From: a gamma proteobacterium endosymbiont of Lamellibrachia anaximandri
GTDB taxonomy: Bacteria; Pseudomonadota; Gammaproteobacteria; Chromatiales; Chromatiaceae
Length of the DNA stretch: 33,532 nucleotides
Reading direction: 5' to 3'
Assembly (NCBI GenBank): GCA_016756835.1
Contig: JAESPE010000038.1
Coordinates: 1 to 33,532 of the forward strand
Position 1 is the stretch's first letter. Each line of letters opens with the position of its first letter. Both the position numbers and the translations under genes were made by a program. Below are positions 18,533 through 26,930 of the stretch, piece after piece. The notes beneath the pieces are model-generated. The model ran no database searches and had not been told where the DNA came from. It was given only the letters and a program-made list of their open reading frames with translations.

Positions 18533-18991
18533 AAAAATCTGATCTTTTCCAGTTAAAGACAGAATTGATCATAGCGAAACTATATCTAGCGTGGACTCTC
18601 GGCCTGTTAACAAGGCCCTAAGTGATCCCGCATTCTGGATAATGCCACTGTACAAAGGTATAAATCCTCTGGCATGATGTGCGGTGCTTGAGCCTTAGAG
18701 GGGTCGCCCTGCAACCTGTGGCTGCTGGGAATCTTCATCGATTCACGCCATTTTTTTGGGGCGAATAGCGATTGCACGCACCTCCTCATAGCATTATTGC
18801 CTTATGGTATGAATGATATGGAATAAAAATCCTAGTAATTAACTTCTCCAGGGGTCCAGTTCGCTATACGAGAAGTAAAGAAAAGCTAATGGTTGCCGAA
18901 AAGAATAAAAGAATTATCAACCGAAGAAGCAGACTGAGTCAGAGAATAAATGGTTGACGATTGATTTTTTTTCTTGTTGGGAAAAATAGTT
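18533..18991. other. 459-bp gap before the asnB operon, no convincing gene
   Basis: A 60-codon minus-strand frame (18607-18789) lies here but resembles nothing I know. GGCCTGTTAACAAGGCC (18601-18617) could make a small hairpin. The sequence becomes AT-rich toward the asnB start, where the operon promoter should lie. By eye this gap marks the change from the GC-richer left part of the window to the AT-richer right part. Confidence 0.5.
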
Positions 18992-20932
18992 GTGTGTGGA
19001 ATAGCAGGTATCGCTGGTAACTGGGCAAATGGAGAAGGGGGTCTTGGGCCGGTGCGGCGCATGATTTCCCAGATCACTCATCGCGGCCCTGATGATGAAG
19101 GTTATTTTTCTGATTTTGGTATCTGCTTGGGGCATGCACGTCTAAGCATCATTGATCTCGATAGTGGCCACCAGCCCATTGCGAACGAAGACAAGTCGAT
19201 TCACGTTGTTTTCAATGGTGAGATTTTCAATTACATCGAATTACGCTCAGATCTCATAAAGTCAGGACATCACTTTTCCACCCATTCCGACACCGAAGTA
19301 ATTGTTCATCTTTACGAAGATTATGGCGATGATTTTGTACGCTTACTCAATGGGCAGTTTTCCATTGCCTTGTGGGATGCAAACAAGCAGAAACTGCTTC
19401 TGGTACGGGATCGAGTAGGAATCGTACCTCTCTTCTATACGCGTTTTAATAACAGCCTGATTTTTGCCTCTGAAATAAAGGCAATCATCCCGGTGCTCAA
19501 TTCTTCCCCGAGCATAAATGTCCATGCCCTGGACCAGATAATGACGTTCTGGAATTCCGTAGGGCAGGAAACGATATTTGAAGGGATTTATGAGCTCGAG
19601 CCTGGAAACATGATGGTGTTTCAGGGCGGTGATATGACCATTTTCCAGTACTGGGAGTGGGAATTTTCCGACGCGCATTATGGTGAATCTGACCATAATC
19701 TGGCCGGGCAACTAGAAGATCTCCTTGATGATGCGACCAGAATAAGATTGCGCGCAGATGTTCCTGTTGGTGCCTATTTGTCCGGCGGTTTGGACTCATC
19801 AGTACTGACCGCGTTGGTTCACCGGTACAAGAAGGACAACCTGAGAACATTCTCTATCGGCTTTGATGATAAAAGTTTCGATGAAAGTGACTATCAAAAG
19901 GAGATGATTGAGCACTTGGGAAGTGATCATAGTCACCTTTCCTGCACATACCGAGATATATCTGACAGTTTTTTGCAATCTCTCTGGAATATTGAAGCTC
20001 CGATTTTAAGGACCGCACCAGTGCCAATGGGCCTGCTCTCCGGCATGGTCAGAGAGCAGGGGTATAAGGTTGTATTGACCGGAGAAGGTGCTGATGAGGT
20101 ATTTGGTGGTTATGACATATTCAAAGAGACGAAGATCCGTCAATTCTGGGCGAAAAATCCGGATTCATCCTTTCGTGCGGCATTGCTGAAGAAGCTTTAT
20201 CCATATCTGAATATTTCCCAGCCTCAAGCATTGGTTTATCTGAAAAGCTTTTTTGGTGCAGGCCTGGATGATCCCAGCTCTTTGTTTTTTTCCCATATTC
20301 CAAGATGGCTGACTACTGCAAAGACCAAAGCGTTTTTTTCAGAAGATATCAATGCTCAGCTTTCAAAATCGGCTGTCGATTCGATGAGCGAAAGATTCGC
20401 GCCAGCAATGTCGAACATGGACGCTTTTCAGAAGGCTCAATTTATTGAGTCCCGGATGTTGATGCCTGGGTATCTTCTTTCTTCGCAAGGGGACAGGATG
20501 TTGATGAAAAACTCAGTGGAAGGACGTTTTCCGTTCCTTGATCATAGAGTTATCGAGTTTGCTAACGGCATGCATCCGACAAAGAAGATGAAAGTTCTTA
20601 ATGAGAAATATCTGCTTAAGTTTGCTATGCGGAAGCACGTGCCAGAGAAGATCATTAATCGCTTCAAACAACCTTATAGGGCTCCGGATATCCCCGCTTT
20701 CTTCAGAGATGATGGTGAGTCGGATGTCACAGAACTATTAGGGAGTGAATATATAAAGAAATATGGTTTTTTTGACGATAAAAAGGTGTCGCGCCTAGTC
20801 GAGAAAATCCGGCGCGGGCGTGCAACGAGTTACAAAGACAATATGGCGTTAGTCGGTATATTGTCGACCCAGGCTGTTAACTATCTGTTTGTAGAACAAA
20901 TGGGTAACAGAGAAACAATTGTTAAACATTAA
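18992..20932 (+). CDS. asnB: Asparagine-synthase-type glutamine amidotransferase
   Basis: The N-terminal class II glutaminase domain frees ammonia from glutamine, and the C-terminal synthetase domain adenylates a carboxylate and amidates it. I set the start at the GTG at 18992 because the next codon is TGT, giving the obligatory Cys2 nucleophile (VCGIAG); any earlier start would bury it. Other features are RGPDDEGYFSD (31-41), NGEIFNY (75-81), SDTE (99-102), the PP-loop YLSGGLDSS (262-270) and GEGADEVFGGYD. At 646 residues it is longer than E. coli AsnB and fits the cluster-associated homologues. The downstream ACP and ligase suggest that its substrate may be a carrier-bound acid rather than aspartate. 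Confidence 0.88.
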   Translation: MCGIAGIAGNWANGEGGLGPVRRMISQITHRGPDDEGYFSDFGICLGHARLSIIDLDSGHQPIANEDKSIHVVFNGEIFNYIELRSDLIKSGHHFSTHSDTEVIVHLYEDYGDDFVRLLNGQFSIALWDANKQKLLLVRDRVGIVPLFYTRFNNSLIFASEIKAIIPVLNSSPSINVHALDQIMTFWNSVGQETIFEGIYELEPGNMMVFQGGDMTIFQYWEWEFSDAHYGESDHNLAGQLEDLLDDATRIRLRADVPVGAYLSGGLDSSVLTALVHRYKKDNLRTFSIGFDDKSFDESDYQKEMIEHLGSDHSHLSCTYRDISDSFLQSLWNIEAPILRTAPVPMGLLSGMVREQGYKVVLTGEGADEVFGGYDIFKETKIRQFWAKNPDSSFRAALLKKLYPYLNISQPQALVYLKSFFGAGLDDPSSLFFSHIPRWLTTAKTKAFFSEDINAQLSKSAVDSMSERFAPAMSNMDAFQKAQFIESRMLMPGYLLSSQGDRMLMKNSVEGRFPFLDHRVIEFANGMHPTKKMKVLNEKYLLKFAMRKHVPEKIINRFKQPYRAPDIPAFFRDDGESDVTELLGSEYIKKYGFFDDKKVSRLVEKIRRGRATSYKDNMALVGILSTQAVNYLFVEQMGNRETIVKH

Positions 20933-20941
20933 GGGGGCGTT

Positions 20942-21187
20942 ATGGCTATTCGAGAAGAACTTAGAGATTATGTATTGGATAATTATCTGTTTACCGATGA
21001 CCAATCGAAGTTGAAGGACGATGATTCGTTTCTTGAAACCGGTATTCTGGATTCAAATGGCGTAATGGAGGTTATCTTTTTCCTGGAAGATGAATATGGT
21101 GTGGCAGTAGCACAGGAAGAGATGGTTCCTGAGAATCTGGATTCAATTTCCAGAATTGTGAGTTTTGTTGAAGCGAAGAATGGATAG
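20942..21187 (+). CDS. Acyl carrier protein
   Basis: This 81-residue acidic carrier domain is modified with a 4'-phosphopantetheine arm. The attachment serine is Ser38 in the sequence LETGILDSNGVMEVI; Asn follows Ser where fatty-acid ACPs usually have Leu. Helix III reads ISRIVSFVEAKN. AAGGGGGC lies just before the ATG. It starts 9 bases after asnB and its last 8 bases overlap the ligase gene, so it is certainly in the same transcript. It probably carries the acyl group activated by that ligase. It is not the housekeeping fatty-acid AcpP by context. Confidence 0.88.
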   Translation: MAIREELRDYVLDNYLFTDDQSKLKDDDSFLETGILDSNGVMEVIFFLEDEYGVAVAQEEMVPENLDSISRIVSFVEAKNG

Positions 21188-22724
21188 GCCTTCCAAGATA
21201 AAAAATGCGAATTTGGCATGGGCGTTCGTGACTAATGCCCATGCATATCTCAACTCTGATGCCGTGGTTTTCGGCAGTCGTCGAATAACCTATGCAGAGC
21301 TGTTGGGAAATGTCAGTCAAATAAGAAATTATCTGGCAGGACATGAAATCAAAAAAGGAGCAAGGGTTGCCCTTTATCTTGCAAATTCACCTGAATATAT
21401 TGCGCTGTTCTACGGAGTGTTGGCAGCGGGTGGAACTGTAGTGCCTTTGAATACCGGCGCAAAATCAAGAGATATCAAGAACTGGGTAGGGCACTCTGAA
21501 GCGAACTGGTTTTTCTTTGATGCGAGAAATAGGGAGGCACGTGCGGCGATTCAGGAAGTAGGAGGAAATGTCCGTTGTGTGGCGATAGGTGGTTCCAGTT
21601 CGGAGGGTGCAGGTTGGTTTGACTGTATCGATACGATTTCGGCTGAAGCCAGGCCGTCGGTTGATGTCATTGAAGCTGACAGTCGTGATCTCGCCATGAT
21701 CATCTACACTTCAGGTACTACAGGCAGGCCAAAGGGTGTGTCGCTTAGTCATGGTAATCTGAAATCAAATTTTACCGCGATAATAGACGGATTGGGATTG
21801 TCCGCGTCCAACAGGATTTTGAGTGTATTACCATTCTATTACTCTTACGGGAACTCTGTTCTCAATACTCATTTGCTGACAGGGGGGTGTTTGGTGCTGG
21901 AGAACAGCATGATGTATCCGCAGCTGATAGTGGATAAGTTTGATCAGGAACATATTACCGGATTCTATGGTGTGCCATCCACCTACGCTATTTTGTTGAG
22001 AAGAACAAATCTCAAAGAAGCAAATTTTTCCTCCTTTTGCTTCATGGCTCAAGCAGGAGGGCCTATGCCGCCTGCTCATATCAGTGAGCTAAAGCAATTG
22101 ATCGGAGAGACAGATTTTTATGTGATGTACGGGCAGACAGAAGCCAGTGCAAGATTGACCATCCTGGATGCCAGATGTCTGAGCGAAAAACTTGGATCAA
22201 TAGGTAAGGCAGTTGACGGAGTGTCAATTGAGATAAGGAATAAAGAGGGTCAGCCAGCTGCAAGTGGAGAGACTGGTGAGCTTTGTGCCTCCGGAAAAAA
22301 TATTATGCCAGGTTATTGGAGAGACGAAGCGTTAACCAGTAGCGTTATGGTGGATGACTGGTTGCATACTGGTGATCTTGCGCATACAGACGACGAGGGT
22401 TTTCTCTATATCGACGGAAGAGCTTCTGACATGATTAAATCCGGAGCTAACAGAATCAGCCCGAAGGAGATCGAAGAGGTTATTGCAGAACTTCCGGATG
22501 TTGCCGAAGTGGCGGCGGTAGGGGTGCCTGATGAATTGATGGGCGAGGTGATTAGGGCGTTTGTGGTTCTTGCGCCCAATGCTGAACTGGGTCAAAGGAT
22601 GATCCAGGCTTATTGTTTGAAAAACTTGGCCAGTTATAAAGTGCCGAAGCAAATTTCTTTTATTGAAGAGCTTCCGAAAACCCAATCTGGAAAGGTGAAG
22701 CGCTACCTCCTCAAGGAGTATTGA
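21180..22724 (+). CDS. AMP-forming acyl-CoA/ACP ligase
   Basis: The 514-residue enzyme belongs to the acyl-adenylate-forming (ANL) superfamily. It should activate a carboxylic acid as an acyl-AMP and load it on CoA or on the ACP encoded just upstream. The P-loop IIYTSGTTGRPKGVSLSHG is at about 164-181. FYVMYGQTEASARL, the hinge TGDLAHTDDEGFLYIDGRASDMIKSG and the C-terminal catalytic-lysine block LPKTQSGKVKRYLL are all intact. I take the ATG at 21180, which overlaps the ACP stop; a TTG five codons earlier is also open. The acid cannot be predicted from the visible residues. Confidence 0.88.
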   Translation: MDRPSKIKNANLAWAFVTNAHAYLNSDAVVFGSRRITYAELLGNVSQIRNYLAGHEIKKGARVALYLANSPEYIALFYGVLAAGGTVVPLNTGAKSRDIKNWVGHSEANWFFFDARNREARAAIQEVGGNVRCVAIGGSSSEGAGWFDCIDTISAEARPSVDVIEADSRDLAMIIYTSGTTGRPKGVSLSHGNLKSNFTAIIDGLGLSASNRILSVLPFYYSYGNSVLNTHLLTGGCLVLENSMMYPQLIVDKFDQEHITGFYGVPSTYAILLRRTNLKEANFSSFCFMAQAGGPMPPAHISELKQLIGETDFYVMYGQTEASARLTILDARCLSEKLGSIGKAVDGVSIEIRNKEGQPAASGETGELCASGKNIMPGYWRDEALTSSVMVDDWLHTGDLAHTDDEGFLYIDGRASDMIKSGANRISPKEIEEVIAELPDVAEVAAVGVPDELMGEVIRAFVVLAPNAELGQRMIQAYCLKNLASYKVPKQISFIEELPKTQSGKVKRYLLKEY

Positions 22725-22726
22725 TT

Positions 22727-23725
22727 ATGAGTACACAAGACATGAATAACCCTTTCAAAGGGGCTCTGGACTTCGACAAAGAAAAAGAAGTTGAGAAGAT
22801 ATCTAATGGCATCAAAGCGGCCTTGCGCGATAGAGTCAAGAGAAGAGGACTTGTGGTGGCCGTATCCGGAGGAATCGACAGTTCCGTGTCGCTGGCATTG
22901 AGTGTCGAGGCACTCGGAGTCAATAAAGTGTATGCGCTATTGCTTCCCGAGAGAGACTCATCGGGTGAAACCGGTGACAGGGGGCTTGAGCTGGTTAAGC
23001 ATTTCGGCGTTGAATATGAAGAAAAAAACATTGCGTCAACCTTGGAAGCGATAGGTTGTTACAGCGAGCGGGATGCGGCAATCAAACGGGTGATACCGTC
23101 TTATAACGATGAGTGGAAATCGAAGATAGTGATCACCGGTGGTCTGGATGGACAATTTAACCATTTCCTTCTTGTTGCCAAGGCGCCGGATGGAACCATG
23201 CACGAGGAGTCGCTCCGTCTAAAGGAATATATGCAGATCGTTGCTGCGACCAACTTCAAGCAGAGGATACGAAAAACCCTGGAGTACTATCATGCGGACA
23301 GGCTTAACTACGCAGTAGTGGGCACTCCCAACAGGCTGGAATACGATCAGGGTTTTTTTGTTAAAAATGGCGATGGCTCTGCGGATATCAAGCCAATTGC
23401 TCATCTCTATAAGACTCAGGTTTATGCTATGGCTGAACACTTGGGCCTGCCTGAGAGTATTCGTAATGCGCCGCCTACAACGGATACCTATAGTCTTTCA
23501 CAGTCGCAGGAAGAATTTTATTTCGCTCTTCCCTACCAAAAGATGGATGTTGCACTTTGGGCGTTGAATCATGGCGTGAAGGCGGAAGATTTGGCTGTGG
23601 AGCTTGGGGTGACGCCTGAGCAGGCTGAGTACGTTTATAAGGACATTGAGGCCAAGAGAAAGACAACTGCAAGTTTACATCTTAAGCCACAGCTTATGGA
23701 GCAGGTTAAAGAGATTCAGGTCTAA
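22727..23725 (+). CDS. nadE: NadE-type synthetase, long form
   Basis: NAD+ synthetase amidates nicotinate-adenine dinucleotide using ATP and ammonia. The PP-loop AVSGGIDSSVSLAL is at 45-58, and the conserved block VGTPNRLEYDQGFFVKNGDGSADIKPIAHLYK, cut here into its parts GTPNRLEYDQG and GDGSADIKP, is well preserved. The 332-residue length exceeds the roughly 275 of E. coli NadE because of extra sequence at about 100-160 (RVIPSYNDEWKSKIVITGG). No glutaminase domain is present, so ammonia must come from elsewhere, perhaps from the amidotransferase in the same operon. AAGGAG is 8 bases before the ATG. A role in amidating an operon-specific substrate instead of NaAD is possible. Confidence 0.8.
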   Translation: MSTQDMNNPFKGALDFDKEKEVEKISNGIKAALRDRVKRRGLVVAVSGGIDSSVSLALSVEALGVNKVYALLLPERDSSGETGDRGLELVKHFGVEYEEKNIASTLEAIGCYSERDAAIKRVIPSYNDEWKSKIVITGGLDGQFNHFLLVAKAPDGTMHEESLRLKEYMQIVAATNFKQRIRKTLEYYHADRLNYAVVGTPNRLEYDQGFFVKNGDGSADIKPIAHLYKTQVYAMAEHLGLPESIRNAPPTTDTYSLSQSQEEFYFALPYQKMDVALWALNHGVKAEDLAVELGVTPEQAEYVYKDIEAKRKTTASLHLKPQLMEQVKEIQV

Positions 23726-23734
23726 TTCAGATTA

Positions 23735-24805
23735 ATGGCAATGAAATATTCGGTAACAAAAGCGGACCTCAAGAAGGACAAAGAGGTAATAATCAAGTTA
23801 TGGAATGACAGTCATGATCAGAATAAGGCGCTTGACAATAAGTTTGCATGGATTTACGAAGGTAATCCGGATGGAGAGACGTATGTCTGGATGTTGATCC
23901 ATGAACACGAGAAAGAGGTTGTTGGGCTGGCTTCTGTTTTTTCTAAAAAAGTTCTGGTAGGAGGCGTACCGTATAAAGCCGGAATTGGCGGTGACTTCTT
24001 TGTTAAGAAAGAACATCGTTCACTCGGACCTGCATTGATGCTGATTGATACAATCGCTAAATCAGAGGATATCGAAGATATTGATTTTCTGTATGCATTT
24101 CCCAACGATGCGGCAAGACTGATATTCAGAAGGGTGGGTTACCAAAAGCTTGGTTCATTGGTTGGGCGGGTAAGAATATTTCAGACAAAGAGGTACCTGA
24201 TCAATAAGGGGGTGCCTGAGTCGCTTGCCGGGATAGTTAGTCCGTTAGCGGATTTTCTGATAAGAATTATGTCCCCTGAAACATGGGATTTTGATTTTGG
24301 TCGACATTATTACAAGATAATGGATGAGCTTGGATCAGATTATGAAGAACTCAGGCGCGGATTAAATATATATGCATCGGTAGTGGTACCAAACAAAAGT
24401 TCAATTTATATGAATTGGAAATACGGTCTTGATCCCGACCAGGGAAATGAGTTCTTCTGTTTATATAAACAGGTGGATGACTCTTTGGTTGGATGTGTCG
24501 CGTTCAGTGTTGCTGACGGTTTTGTGGAGATACGTGACTTGATTGTTAGCGATGATTATCCATCATTGAACGACCTGATTTACCGGTTTCTTGAGTATTC
24601 CAGAAAACTGGATGTTCTGGGCGTAAGATACGTGCTGCTCGAGAAAAGTAGGATGGAAAAGGACTTGTCCCAGTTTGATTTTTTTCCTCAGCAAAACCGG
24701 AGAGACGTGGTTGTCTTGGTAAAGAACAATGAGCTCCTAACTAATAAAGTCTCAATTTTGGATGAGAAAAGATGGATATTTTTTAATACAGATCAAGATA
24801 CATAA
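23735..24805 (+). CDS. GNAT-family acetyltransferase
   Basis: This 356-residue protein has GNAT features in its N-terminal part: the acceptor-side strand EVVGLASVFSKKVLVGG, then IGGDFFVKKEHRSLGPALML as the acetyl-CoA-binding turn, and FPNDAARLIFRRVGYQKLG. The C-terminal half, about residues 180-350, seems to hold a second diverged GNAT-like fold (VGCVAFSVADGFVEIRDLIV). Such double-fold proteins occur in surface-polysaccharide and amino-acyl transfer clusters. It begins 9 bases after nadE and closes the plus-strand operon. The acceptor is unknown. The first two Met codons, at 23735 and 23741, are both possible starts. Confidence 0.75.
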   Translation: MAMKYSVTKADLKKDKEVIIKLWNDSHDQNKALDNKFAWIYEGNPDGETYVWMLIHEHEKEVVGLASVFSKKVLVGGVPYKAGIGGDFFVKKEHRSLGPALMLIDTIAKSEDIEDIDFLYAFPNDAARLIFRRVGYQKLGSLVGRVRIFQTKRYLINKGVPESLAGIVSPLADFLIRIMSPETWDFDFGRHYYKIMDELGSDYEELRRGLNIYASVVVPNKSSIYMNWKYGLDPDQGNEFFCLYKQVDDSLVGCVAFSVADGFVEIRDLIVSDDYPSLNDLIYRFLEYSRKLDVLGVRYVLLEKSRMEKDLSQFDFFPQQNRRDVVVLVKNNELLTNKVSILDEKRWIFFNTDQDT

Positions 24806-24808
24806 TTG

Positions 24809-25252
24809 TTATATTTCAGGAGTATTAGCAGTTCGTTTAATCGGTATCCGCTTGTTTGTATCGATGAGTTCAATGTTTAACCCACTGCCCAAATAGAGAA
24901 AAGAAATAAGTTCATTGCAAAAAGCTTCCCCTTTCTCCGGAGGAAGAGTGACCATCCCCCCCTTTGACTTCAGTTCTTCAGTGGTCTCGTTGACATTGTC
25001 ACCCAACATACCAATGTGGTGCAGACCCTCTCCCTTTTTAAGAAAATTAATCAATGGAGAGCTGCTACTTCCTGGTTCGATCAATTTAATATCAAGTGAG
25101 TTTTCCTTGGAAAGGAATTGAACATTGACATCCTGCTTAGTGTTTAAAACCTTGGCAGAGGAGATTTTGTACTCAAGGAAATTGCAGATACGCTGAGCAG
25201 CTTTATCGATAGATTTTACAGCTAGGCATATATGGTCGATTTGAAGAGTCAT
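24809..25252 (-). CDS. VOC-fold protein, methylmalonyl-CoA epimerase-like
   Basis: This 147-residue vicinal-oxygen-chelate protein has two beta-alpha-beta-beta-beta modules. The opening LQIDHICLAVKSIDKA and the GEGLHHIGMLGDNV phrase are those of methylmalonyl-CoA epimerases. Likely metal ligands are His7, Glu59, His79 and Glu128. AAGGA lies seven bases before the ATG. It ends four bases from the GNAT gene on the opposite strand, so it is not co-transcribed with that operon. No mutase or carboxylase for methylmalonyl-CoA is nearby, so another 2-acyl-CoA epimerisation or a dioxygenase-like role remains open. Confidence 0.75.
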   Translation of the reverse strand: MTLQIDHICLAVKSIDKAAQRICNFLEYKISSAKVLNTKQDVNVQFLSKENSLDIKLIEPGSSSSPLINFLKKGEGLHHIGMLGDNVNETTEELKSKGGMVTLPPEKGEAFCNELISFLYLGSGLNIELIDTNKRIPIKRTANTPEI

Positions 25253-25453
25253 GTCTGTTCCTTAATTAAATGCTTAACGAGTAATTAAACCCGAGATATT
25301 CATCTGGCGAGCCTATGAATTAGGAGTGTTTTTCTCTTTATTTCGATATCTGCAGAGGAATATGGCCCTTTAAAGACAACTGTTTTAAAGGGAGGTCTAT
25401 TTTACTGCTTATATTCAAATTCGCTCCTTGGGTCAATATATCACCGTGATTAA

Positions 25454-26140
25454 TTAGACGATCCTTAGTTTATTGATAATTCTTAATGCAGAGCAAGCTG
25501 CCCCGTAGCCATTGTCTATGTTGACAGTAACCAGGCCAGGCGCGCAACTACCGAGTGCGGCATGTAGAGCTAGTTCTCCGTCTGAACCGATGCCATAACT
25601 GACTGAGGTGGGTACAGCGATGATAATGGCGTCTATCAGTCCACCCAGTACTGAGAAAATGGCCCCCTCCATACCGGCTACCGTGATGACTATCGGATAA
25701 TCCTGTATCTCTTCCAAACGCTCTAAAAGGCGCCATAGACCAGTAACCCCCACATCCTGAAAGCTGTTGGACGTGACGCCATAGAAGGCTAAGGTTCTGG
25801 CTGCTTCTGCACAGACAGAAGCATCAGACGTGCCTCCACTGACGATGGCCACCCTGATTTTATGAGGTTTGGGATTTGGATCGAGAAAGAAAGCGGTACT
25901 TGATAGTGAGTCGTAATCGAGTTGTTTCTGGAGAGGTGAGGGTAGTGCGTTAAATTTTTTCTGATCTAGCCGGGTTAAGAGGCAACTGGTGGCATGTTCT
26001 TCAAAACGAGCCAGGATATTTGCAATCTGACCAGGAGATTTTCTCGCACAAAAGACCGCCTCGCTAAGTCCGATTCGCTTCTCCCGCTGGAAATCCAGTA
26101 CGGCACTAGGGTTTTGATCAAGTGGTTTGGACAAAGGCAC
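25454..26140 (-). CDS. larB: LarB, nickel-pincer nucleotide carboxylase/hydrolase
   Basis: LarB carboxylates the pyridinium ring of nicotinate-adenine dinucleotide and cleaves the phosphoanhydride bond, the first step to the nickel-pincer nucleotide. The N-terminal region has REKRIGLSEAVFCARKSPGQI. The C-terminal PurE-like domain shows VAIVSGGTSDASVCAEAARTL, VAGMEGAIFSVLGGL and NIDNGYGAACSALRI; Cys216 in the last phrase is probably the cysteine that attacks the pyridinium. The product is 228 residues with a GTG start at 26140, overlapping larE by 23 bases, so translation is coupled. It is the last gene of larC-larE-larB. Confidence 0.92.
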   Translation of the reverse strand: MPLSKPLDQNPSAVLDFQREKRIGLSEAVFCARKSPGQIANILARFEEHATSCLLTRLDQKKFNALPSPLQKQLDYDSLSSTAFFLDPNPKPHKIRVAIVSGGTSDASVCAEAARTLAFYGVTSNSFQDVGVTGLWRLLERLEEIQDYPIVITVAGMEGAIFSVLGGLIDAIIIAVPTSVSYGIGSDGELALHAALGSCAPGLVTVNIDNGYGAACSALRIINKLRIV

Positions 26141-26930
26141 TCCCCATGCGATATGGCTCTAAAAGGATTTTGCTGGACAGCCCTTGTTGTGCCGCCAGGT
26201 GGGCAATGGTGTTTTTCCACCAGTTGGTGGAGTCTATCGTGAGTGAGGATAGGGTGTCAGCGTCAAGTTCCACGGCAATCCCCTCATGACGGATGCGACA
26301 GCGTACCGCTTTTGGTGTTAAAGCATTATGTAGTTTCTGCTCCACCCTGTGCACGAAGACTAACTGTTCTGGTTTGATGGTCAGGCCCGTCTCGATCCTA
26401 CTTGAAAGACAGGGAGAGGCAGGTAATTCAGCTATATCCTCATAGCCTAAATGGCGGCAGATTCGTCGGATTGCTGACTTATCAATACCACACTCCACAA
26501 ATGGATGGACAACACCAAAGTTTTCAGCTGCTTTCAGCCCGGGGCGGAAATCGGAAAGATCATCTATATTGGTACCAGAGAGAATCGTACCTTCCATACG
26601 ACTCGACAAGGTGCTGTAAAGACTGTTCTTACAGTGAAAACAACGGTTGTATGGGTTGCTAACATAGCTTGGATTATTGAATTCACCGGCATCAACAATT
26701 ATTAACTGCCAACCTTCACGCTTGCCTATCTCGCGCACGCGGTTAGTGGAGTCATCCGGTACGGCGTGAGAGACCGCATGAAAAATGGTTGCTTGTTTGC
26801 CAAGTGCGCGACCGGCCAAGAGGGCCAGTGTCAAGCTGTCCACACCGCCACTAACAGCCACCTTGACATGATGTAGGCGATGTAAAAATACATCCAGATC
26901 AGAGATATGCTTAAGAGTCGGATTGTTCAT
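26118..26930 (-). CDS. larE: LarE, sulfur-transfer enzyme of nickel-pincer nucleotide synthesis
   Basis: LarE adenylates the carboxylates of the LarB product and converts them to thiocarboxylates. The PP-loop is VSGGVDS (26-32). The family phrases SNPYNRCFHCKNSLY (91-105), LSGTNIDDLSDFRPG and LPASPCLSSRIETG are all present. Cys174 in PCLSSR corresponds to the sacrificial cysteine of the Lactiplantibacillus enzyme. The extra pair Cys97 and Cys100 gives the three-cysteine pattern of LarE proteins that hold an iron-sulfur cluster and so may work catalytically. The 270-residue gene overlaps larC by 20 bases and larB by 23. Confidence 0.92.
   Translation of the reverse strand: MNNPTLKHISDLDVFLHRLHHVKVAVSGGVDSLTLALLAGRALGKQATIFHAVSHAVPDDSTNRVREIGKREGWQLIIVDAGEFNNPSYVSNPYNRCFHCKNSLYSTLSSRMEGTILSGTNIDDLSDFRPGLKAAENFGVVHPFVECGIDKSAIRRICRHLGYEDIAELPASPCLSSRIETGLTIKPEQLVFVHRVEQKLHNALTPKAVRCRIRHEGIAVELDADTLSSLTIDSTNWWKNTIAHLAAQQGLSSKILLEPYRMGSAFVQTT

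Noticed and set aside
18607-18789. A small minus-strand gene before asnB
   Set aside because: The 60-codon frame has no recognisable motif and no clear ribosome-binding site.
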